A stretch of DNA of 37,708 nt. It comes from Anaerolineae bacterium (GTDB lineage Bacteria; Chloroflexota; Anaerolineae; Aggregatilineales; Phototrophicaceae). The stretch lies in the NCBI GenBank assembly GCA_014879665.1, contig JACSRP010000116.1:1-37708 (forward strand). The letters are read 5' to 3'. The notes below the pieces were generated by a model. The model ran no database searches. It saw only the letters and a program-made list of their open reading frames with translations, and had not been told where the DNA came from. Each line of letters starts with the position of its first letter. The first letter of the stretch is position 1. A program made the position numbers and the translations under genes. Shown here piece by piece: positions 33,147-37,708 of the stretch.

Positions 33147-33453
33147 CCTGCGAGCATAAACAGCAGGGGCATTCCCGCTGTGGCCCATCCGCCTTACTCC
33201 CCCCCCAAATCTGCCTTCGCCCCCGCAGTTGCAGGTTTGAATGTACAAACATGATAACAAACTGCCTCATAGCGACGCCTCATGCAGCATCCGCGCTTAT
33301 TTTCAGGAGAACACACACAGTCTCCCGCTAACATGACGTTATTGTTGCAACCCCCCGAAATACGCTAAAATCTCAGTCTACGCCCTAACTCCATTGTGAG
33401 TATGGTCGCTATCTCAAAGTTGTATCTTAGATATTCATGGAGGATATAGAAAA
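33147..33453. other. 307-nt intergenic region before the BMP gene
   Basis: No gene is seen. It holds a weak imperfect hairpin near 33161-33180 (CAGC...GCTG, no T-run), a C-run near 33196-33206, a possible promoter at 33342-33371, and a strong GGAGG ribosome site at 33439-33443. I looked for riboswitch-like conserved loops and recognised none. Confidence 0.6.
33342..33371 (+). promoter_or_regulatory. Possible promoter of the BMP-family gene
   Basis: TTGTTG (33342-33347), an 18-nt spacer and TAAAAT (33366-33371). An overlapping TTGCAA (33345-33350) with a 15-nt spacer is an alternative -35. The leader would be about 75 nt. Confidence 0.4.
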
Positions 33454-34536
33454 ATGCTTCGCAAAATTCTCGTTGGCGCAGGAATGGCCGCGCTGGTAAT
33501 CATGCCAGGGCTGGCTGTATCGGCACAAAGTGAAGTGACTTCCGTCTGCCTCGTAACAGACGTAGGCCGTGTAAACGATGGTACCTTCAACCAGTATGCA
33601 TATGAAGGTATGATGCGTGCCGCAGAAGAATTTGATCTGGACTCAACGTTCATTGAAACACAAGCTCAGACCGATTACGCCTCGCACCTGGCCACCTGCG
33701 TTGCCGACGAATACGATGTCGTGGTCACCGTCGGCTTCCTAATTGGCGATGCGACCCATGCCGCAGCCGCAGAAAACCCGGACACTCTGTTCATCGGTGT
33801 TGACCAGTTCGTCGCTGAGCCGCTGCCCAACTATGTTGGCTTGCAGTTCCGCGAAGATCAGGGTGGTTTCCTCGCTGGCGCGCTGGCAGCCCTCATGACC
33901 GAAAGCGGAACCGTCGCCGGTGTATACGGCATTGATATTCCGCCTGTCGTGAAGTTCCGCAACGGCTATGAGCAGGGCGTCGCCTTCATTAACGCTGAAG
34001 ATGGTACCTATGTTCAGGCGCTTGGCGTCTATATTGACAGCTTCACCGCCCCGGATCGCGGCGCAGCAGCAGCCGAACAGTTCATGGGCGAAGGCGCAGA
34101 TGTGATCTTCGGCGCTGGCGGCCCCACCGGCTCTGGCGCGATTGCTTTCGCTGCCGGCGAAGGTGCCTATGTCATCGGCGTTGACCAGGACGAGTTTTTC
34201 ACCACCTTTGGTGGTGGCGAAGCGCCCGGCTCCGAATTCCTGATCAGCAGTGCAGTGAAGCGCGTGGATAACGGCGTGTTCGATATGATCGCCGCCGCCG
34301 TCAACGGCGAAGCTTTCCCCGAAGTAGGCATGCACGTGCTTTCGGTTGAGAACGATGGCGTTGGTTTTGCGCCCCCGCATGATGCCGAAGTTCCCGAAGA
34401 AGTGACCGCCCGTATGGAAGAAATTTTGGCTGGTTTGGTAGATGGCAGCATCGAAACTGGCGTAGACCCGGCAACCGGCACTCTGCTCAGCGAGATGGAA
34501 GCCGAAGCAACCCCCGAAGCGACCCCCGCTTCGTAA
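33454..34536 (+). CDS. BMP-family ABC transporter substrate-binding protein
   Basis: A 360-residue periplasmic-binding-fold protein of the BMP/PnrA-like family, whose studied members bind nucleosides. The signal peptide (1-24, cleavage near VSA-Q) has no lipobox. The mature start VCLVTDVGRVNDGTFNQYAYEGM is the family hallmark (D-G-x-FN). Later blocks are VVVTVGFLIGDA, FIGVDQF, YVGLQFREDQGGFLAGALAA, DVIFGAGGPTGSGAI, YVIGVDQDEF and SAVKRVDNGVFDMI. The C-terminus has a short Glu/Ala/Thr/Pro tail. No permease or ATPase gene of an uptake system is adjacent. GGAGG lies ten bases before ATG. A strong terminator follows, so it is monocistronic. Confidence 0.92.
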   Translation: MLRKILVGAGMAALVIMPGLAVSAQSEVTSVCLVTDVGRVNDGTFNQYAYEGMMRAAEEFDLDSTFIETQAQTDYASHLATCVADEYDVVVTVGFLIGDATHAAAAENPDTLFIGVDQFVAEPLPNYVGLQFREDQGGFLAGALAALMTESGTVAGVYGIDIPPVVKFRNGYEQGVAFINAEDGTYVQALGVYIDSFTAPDRGAAAAEQFMGEGADVIFGAGGPTGSGAIAFAAGEGAYVIGVDQDEFFTTFGGGEAPGSEFLISSAVKRVDNGVFDMIAAAVNGEAFPEVGMHVLSVENDGVGFAPPHDAEVPEEVTARMEEILAGLVDGSIETGVDPATGTLLSEMEAEATPEATPAS

Positions 34537-34557
34537 GCATCTCTGTATCACACAAAT

Positions 34558-34593
34558 AAAAAGCGGGGGTCGCATATACGCCCCCCGCTTTTT
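34558..34593. terminator. Strong bidirectional terminator between the BMP gene and rny
   Basis: AAAAAGCGGGGG (34558-34569) pairs with CCCCCCGCTTTTT (34581-34593) around a short ATATA-containing loop. A-run and T-run flanks make it effective on both strands, ending the BMP gene and the convergent rny gene. Confidence 0.85.
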
Positions 34594-34621
34594 GATTTCA
34601 TTGTGCTGGATGACGACTGCC

Positions 34622-36151
34622 TTACTTCGCGTACTCTACTGCGCGGCGCTCCCGGATAACCTGTACTTTGATCTGGCCAGGATACTGCATGGTCTCTTCA
34701 ATCTTCTTGGCAATCTCTTTTGAAAGCCGCACTGCTTGTAAATCATCCACAACTTCAGGGCGCACAATAATGCGTACTTCACGCCCGGCCTGCAGCGCAT
34801 AGCTCTGATCAACGCCCTCAAAGCTGTTGGCAATTTCTTCAAGCGTGCGCACCCGCCGCACATACGATTCGAGGCTTTCACGACGCGCACCCGGCCGCGC
34901 ACCCGAAATCGCATCCGACGCTTCAACGATATACGACTCGATAAATTCCTGCTCTACTTCATGATGATGGCTGGCGATGGCATTAACCACTTTGGGATGC
35001 ACACCGTAACGCTTGGCTAGGTCGGCGCCGATCTGCGCGTGCGTGCCTTCCACCTCATGATCCACCGCTTTACCGAGGTCGTGCAGCAAACCGCCCGCCT
35101 TGGCAATCATCACATCCGCGCCAAGCTCCGCCGCAATCATGCCGGCAATATGCGCCGTCTCAATCGCATGGGCATGTTGATTCTGCCCGTAGCTGGTGCG
35201 GAATTTCAGCCGTCCCAGCAGCTTCAGAATCTCAGGGTGCAAGCCCACCACGCCGGTTTCATAGGCCGCGCGTTCGCCTTCCTGCCGGATGACCGTCTCA
35301 ACCTCGGCGCGCGCATCTTCAACCAGCTTTTCAATGCGTGCCGGGTGAATACGACCATCCGTGACCAGCTTAGCCATCGTACGCTTGGCAACCTCGCGGC
35401 GTACCGGGTCAAAACTGCTCACGGTAATCGCTTCTGGCGTATCGTCTACCACTACATCTACGCCCGTTGCCAGTTCAAAGGCGCGAATATTGCGCCCGTT
35501 GCGGCCAATGATGCGCCCCTTCATTTCATCGCTTGGCAGCGGAATCACGCTGACCGCGATTTCAGAAACATGCTCGGATGCCAGCCGCTGAATAGCCAGC
35601 GAAATAACTTCGCGTGCGCGGTTATCAGCTTCTTCGCGCGCCTCTGCTTCAACCTGCCGGATGATGCGCGCCATATCATTTCGCGCTTCTTGTTCGGCAA
35701 GCCCCATAAGTTCCGTTTTCGCTTCATCTATCGTCATCTGGGCGATGCGTTGAAGTTCCTCGGCGCGTTCTTCCTGCAATTTCTCCAGATCCGTCTGTTG
35801 TTTATCTAAGCGGCTCTGGCGTTTATTCAGATTTTGTTCGCGCTGCTCCATCCGTTCATAACGTTTATCAAGGTCTTCACGGCGGCGCTGTAAACGCTCA
35901 TCTTCTTTGTCTAACTCGCGACGGCGGCGTATTGCATTCTCATTGGCTTCATCAGTGATGCGTTTGGCCTGCTGCTCAACTTCGCGCTGCTTGCGCTGCG
36001 CCTCTTCGTTGGCAGCTGCCGTAATCTGCCGGGCTTCGTCTTCAGCCGCCCTACGACGGCTGTTGCCCTGCCGATTCTGCATAAAAAGAAGACCACCTAC
36101 GCCCACCGCCACGCCCACGACTAAACCTATCAGGGCTGCGATGAATTCCAT
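34622..36151 (-). CDS. rny: Ribonuclease Y
   Basis: Membrane-anchored endoribonuclease that starts mRNA decay; 509 residues, normal length. An N-terminal membrane segment (1-24, FIAALIGLVVGVAVGVGGLLF) is followed by a long charged coiled coil (about 30-195). The KH RNA-binding domain (about 200-265) has PSDEMKGRIIGRNGRNIRAFE. The HD domain has the HAIETAHIAGMIA block, then LLHDLGKAVDHE with the metal-binding His357-Asp358, and ASHHHEVE. The C-terminal region ends in YPGQIKVQVIRERRAVEYAK. recX lies 71 bases upstream in the same direction. No Shine-Dalgarno site is seen close to the ATG. Confidence 0.97.
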   Translation of the reverse strand: MEFIAALIGLVVGVAVGVGGLLFMQNRQGNSRRRAAEDEARQITAAANEEAQRKQREVEQQAKRITDEANENAIRRRRELDKEDERLQRRREDLDKRYERMEQREQNLNKRQSRLDKQQTDLEKLQEERAEELQRIAQMTIDEAKTELMGLAEQEARNDMARIIRQVEAEAREEADNRAREVISLAIQRLASEHVSEIAVSVIPLPSDEMKGRIIGRNGRNIRAFELATGVDVVVDDTPEAITVSSFDPVRREVAKRTMAKLVTDGRIHPARIEKLVEDARAEVETVIRQEGERAAYETGVVGLHPEILKLLGRLKFRTSYGQNQHAHAIETAHIAGMIAAELGADVMIAKAGGLLHDLGKAVDHEVEGTHAQIGADLAKRYGVHPKVVNAIASHHHEVEQEFIESYIVEASDAISGARPGARRESLESYVRRVRTLEEIANSFEGVDQSYALQAGREVRIIVRPEVVDDLQAVRLSKEIAKKIEETMQYPGQIKVQVIRERRAVEYAK

Positions 36152-36222
36152 ATTTATTGCGGCGTTTTCCCGGTACTGAGGGCTGTCCGCTTCCTCCTTT
36201 CTAGCGAAACTTCGGTTAGGTC

Positions 36223-36912
36223 TTACCTATCTTCAGTCCAATCACGGTCTGCGTCTTTGCCTTCGGTGTCTTCGCGAAAGAACGGTTCATCGCCAGCGTC
36301 CACTTCTTCAAAGATCTGCTGGATTGCTTCTCGCGTTGTCGAGGGTGAAAAGCCCTTCCTCGCAAGCTGCGCGGTCAGTTTCTTCCGCGCCTCAGATCGC
36401 GTTAAGCCGCGTACACGGCGCAAATGCTTGCGCGCCGCCTCAACGGCAGTAGCGGTCTCGTCCTGATCATCCAGCACATCATCAATAATGGTCCCGGCAA
36501 TGCCCTTCTGGCGAAGTTCATAACGTAGCGCCCGTGTGCCTAGTGGCTTGGACGCATTACGTTCCTTCACCCAAAATTCGGCAAAAGCGCGGTCATCCAG
36601 ATAACCCATTGTGGTCAAACGTTCAATCGCTTCATCAATGACGGGGGTGGCGATTCCCTTGCGCGTAAGGTTCTGGCGAACCTCCGCGGCGCTGCGTGGT
36701 CTCAAAGAAAGCAATCTTGCAGCCGCATCTACCGCGCGCTGCGAGGCATCCTGAGCCTGTAATGCGTCAATGTCTTCATCGCTCAGCGTCTGCCCTTTTC
36801 GTAAGCCGACTGCTTCATCAATGCTCACACTGAGAGAAAACTCGCCGTCAATGTAGACGTTGACGCGCTTCTTGTTGCGCTTTTGGGCTTCAAACCCGGT
36901 GATCACGCCCAC
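36223..36912 (-). CDS. recX: Regulatory protein RecX
   Basis: RecX binds RecA filaments and inhibits recombinase activity. The protein begins with ITGFEAQKRNKKRVNVYIDGEFSLSVS, the family's N-terminal motif, followed by three-helix repeats: RAVDAAARLLSLRPRSAAEVRQNLTRKGI, TMGYLDDRAFAEFWVKER and RALRYELRQKGI. It ends in an acidic tail. The start is uncertain. The frame is open to ATG 36954, but homologues begin near ITGFE, so GTG 36912 (GGGA five bases before) or GTG 36906 is more likely. recA is not adjacent, unlike in many genomes. A TTGACA lies upstream at 36987-36982 without a good -10. Confidence 0.9.
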   Translation of the reverse strand: MGVITGFEAQKRNKKRVNVYIDGEFSLSVSIDEAVGLRKGQTLSDEDIDALQAQDASQRAVDAAARLLSLRPRSAAEVRQNLTRKGIATPVIDEAIERLTTMGYLDDRAFAEFWVKERNASKPLGTRALRYELRQKGIAGTIIDDVLDDQDETATAVEAARKHLRRVRGLTRSEARKKLTAQLARKGFSPSTTREAIQQIFEEVDAGDEPFFREDTEGKDADRDWTEDR

Positions 36913-36954
36913 ATAAATCCCAACATAAACTTGGCAATTGCCAGTCTGGCACAT

Positions 36955-37451
36955 GCTGAAAATGTGGACATTGGGCTAAATTGTCAAAGAATCGAAAAAA
37001 GAAACGGCACCAGATTCACAGCACTTGCCGGGTACGCGATCTTCAAAAAACGCTTTCAGCAGTTTACTTAAGTCTCAACTGGGGTTCTAGGCCACCAGAT
37101 TCACCTGTGCCCCGCTTATTCGCTTTCGCTACACTGCCTCAAGCAGCGTTCACCCAACTCTACACAAAAGAAATCACTGCTTTGGGTGCTGCAAGTGACG
37201 TTCTTGTTTCTTTTTTGAGCGGCAGCTTCTAATGATTCGATAACGACGCCGCTTATCCCATCATGTCCAAATTTTCGGGTCAATTTTGATGACCGTAATT
37301 ATTATTATGCACAGATCAGTGTATTTTCACAACTAGCATTTTTGTAATGTGCTCGATAATTCTGTTAATGGCCGCCTTTGAGGCACCCGATCATCCGGCG
37401 GGGTTGTTCGCTGATAGCACATCCACGATAATAGTCCCACTTGAACACAAG
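36955..37451. other. ~500-nt divergent intergenic region between recX and the SDR gene
   Basis: No convincing gene is seen. Short reading frames here have no family features or ribosome sites. The region is less GC-rich than its surroundings towards the right end (37200-37370). It contains a 12-nt direct repeat and some small hairpins, such as CTGC-TTGAG-GCAG on the minus strand near 37138. I looked for tmRNA, 6S, SRP and RNase P conserved motifs and found none. Confidence 0.5.
37008..37104. repeat. 12-nt direct repeat, 85 nt apart
   Basis: CACCAGATTCAC occurs at 37008-37019 and at 37093-37104 in the same orientation. A chance match is possible, but two perfect 12-mers within 100 nt of non-coding DNA are worth noting; it could be a pair of protein-binding sites or a relic of a duplication. 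Confidence 0.4.
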
Positions 37452-37708
37452 ATGAACGAACCTATGGTTGCAAAAAAGCGCGTTTTAATCACAGGTGGCG
37501 GCACATTTCTGGGCGATGCAATCGCGGCGGCGCTGCTGGCTGAAGGCGCAGACGTAACGCTGCTGGTGCGTGCCGGCGCAGAGGGCAAATTGGGCGGGTT
37601 AGCCCAGCGTGCCCGTGTGCAGATCGCGGATCTTTGGGAGCCTTCAAGCCTCAAAGGGCGCGCGCGCGGCATTCAAACGGTGGTGCATACCGTTGGCAGC
37701 ATGACCGC
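37452..37708 (+). CDS. NAD(P)-binding SDR/epimerase-type protein, 5' part (cut by window end)
   Basis: The first 85 residues of a Rossmann-fold protein: KKRVLITGGGTFLGDAIAAALLAEGADVTLLVR, with the GxxGxxG-type glycine loop of extended short-chain dehydrogenases, followed by RVQIADLWEPSSLKGRARGIQTVVHTVG, matching the usual D-x-x-D and VxHxA region. It could be a nucleotide-sugar epimerase, a complex I NDUFA9-like protein or another atypical SDR; too little is present to tell. Start ATG 37452, or ATG 37464; neither has a good ribosome site. Confidence 0.85.
   Translation, partial: MNEPMVAKKRVLITGGGTFLGDAIAAALLAEGADVTLLVRAGAEGKLGGLAQRARVQIADLWEPSSLKGRARGIQTVVHTVGSMT

Noticed and set aside
33147..33453. 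Riboswitch upstream of the BMP gene
   Set aside because: No recognisable purine or other riboswitch core; only a weak hairpin and a promoter-like site.
36981..37232. 83-codon plus-strand frame upstream of the SDR gene
   Set aside because: Random-looking composition, no ribosome site and no family features.
36955..37451. tmRNA, 6S RNA, SRP RNA or RNase P RNA in the long gap
   Set aside because: None of their conserved sequence blocks, nor a tmRNA tag peptide reading frame, could be found on either strand.
37391..37672. 93-codon minus-strand frame at the right end
   Set aside because: Antisense to the SDR gene, whose Rossmann motif is clear on the plus strand.
1..37708. Mobile elements, CRISPR arrays, phage genes or toxin-antitoxin pairs
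   Set aside because: No transposase, integrase, regularly spaced repeats, cas or phage proteins, or small toxin-antitoxin-type gene pairs were seen.

Overview
The window is a gene-dense stretch of an ordinary bacterial chromosome, moderately GC-rich, with no insertion sequence, prophage, CRISPR array or plasmid gene that I can see. The content points to Chloroflexota, probably an Anaerolineae-like lineage. The pointers are a Ser/Thr kinase with an extracellular Thr/Pro-rich linker, a PKD domain and an FGE-like domain; Firmicutes-type replication genes (DnaD-domain protein, DnaI-like loader); RNase Y; a DUF3352-like secreted protein; and secreted proteins ending in TPEATP-like tails. The phylum call rests on protein flavour and is inference.

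Left part (1-10.6 kb): the 5' two-thirds of rpoB runs leftward from its own strong promoter and carries a candidate attenuator in the leader. It is divergent from the sensor-type kinase. The dnaG-rpoD pair follows (primase and housekeeping sigma factor), then a convergent lipoprotein gene and a bifunctional-nuclease-family gene with a clear sigma-A promoter.

Replication block (10.7-15.0 kb): dnaB, a DnaD-domain gene and a helicase-loader gene form an overlapping operon, followed by a two-domain GNAT acetyltransferase. The loader carries two complete AAA+ ATPase cassettes in one chain, each with its own Walker A, Walker B and arginine motifs. I consider this the most unusual architecture in the window.

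Middle (15.0-21.7 kb): a small lipoprotein; a ketol-acid reductoisomerase homologue that keeps the NADP-binding fold but has lost catalytic and metal-binding residues, overlapped by trmB with an extra C-terminal domain; an ExoD-like membrane protein; an unknown protein; a metallo-beta-lactamase-fold hydrolase; a DUF692-like TIM-barrel protein; and a SAM methyltransferase.

Envelope-glycan operon (26.4-21.6 kb, leftward): a membrane protein, a GT4 glycosyltransferase, a fused GT9-GT26 glycosyltransferase and an RfaE1/HldE-like sugar kinase are packed with 1-nt, -4-nt and 0-nt junctions. A PIG-V-like GT-C membrane mannosyltransferase lies nearby. A tRNA-Cys(GCA) gene with an excellent promoter and terminator sits just upstream of the operon.

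Right part (26.6-37.7 kb): a small zinc-ribbon protein, a rhodanese-SufE pair for sulfur transfer, an ABC-2 exporter (ATPase plus permease), a DUF3352-like secreted protein, an orphan BMP-family solute-binding protein, RNase Y and RecX, and the start of an SDR/epimerase gene cut by the window end. I found no single new defence or mobile system. The candidates for novelty are the tandem loader, the degenerate KARI homologue, the GT9-GT26 fusion in a heptose-type cluster, and the rpoB leader attenuator.
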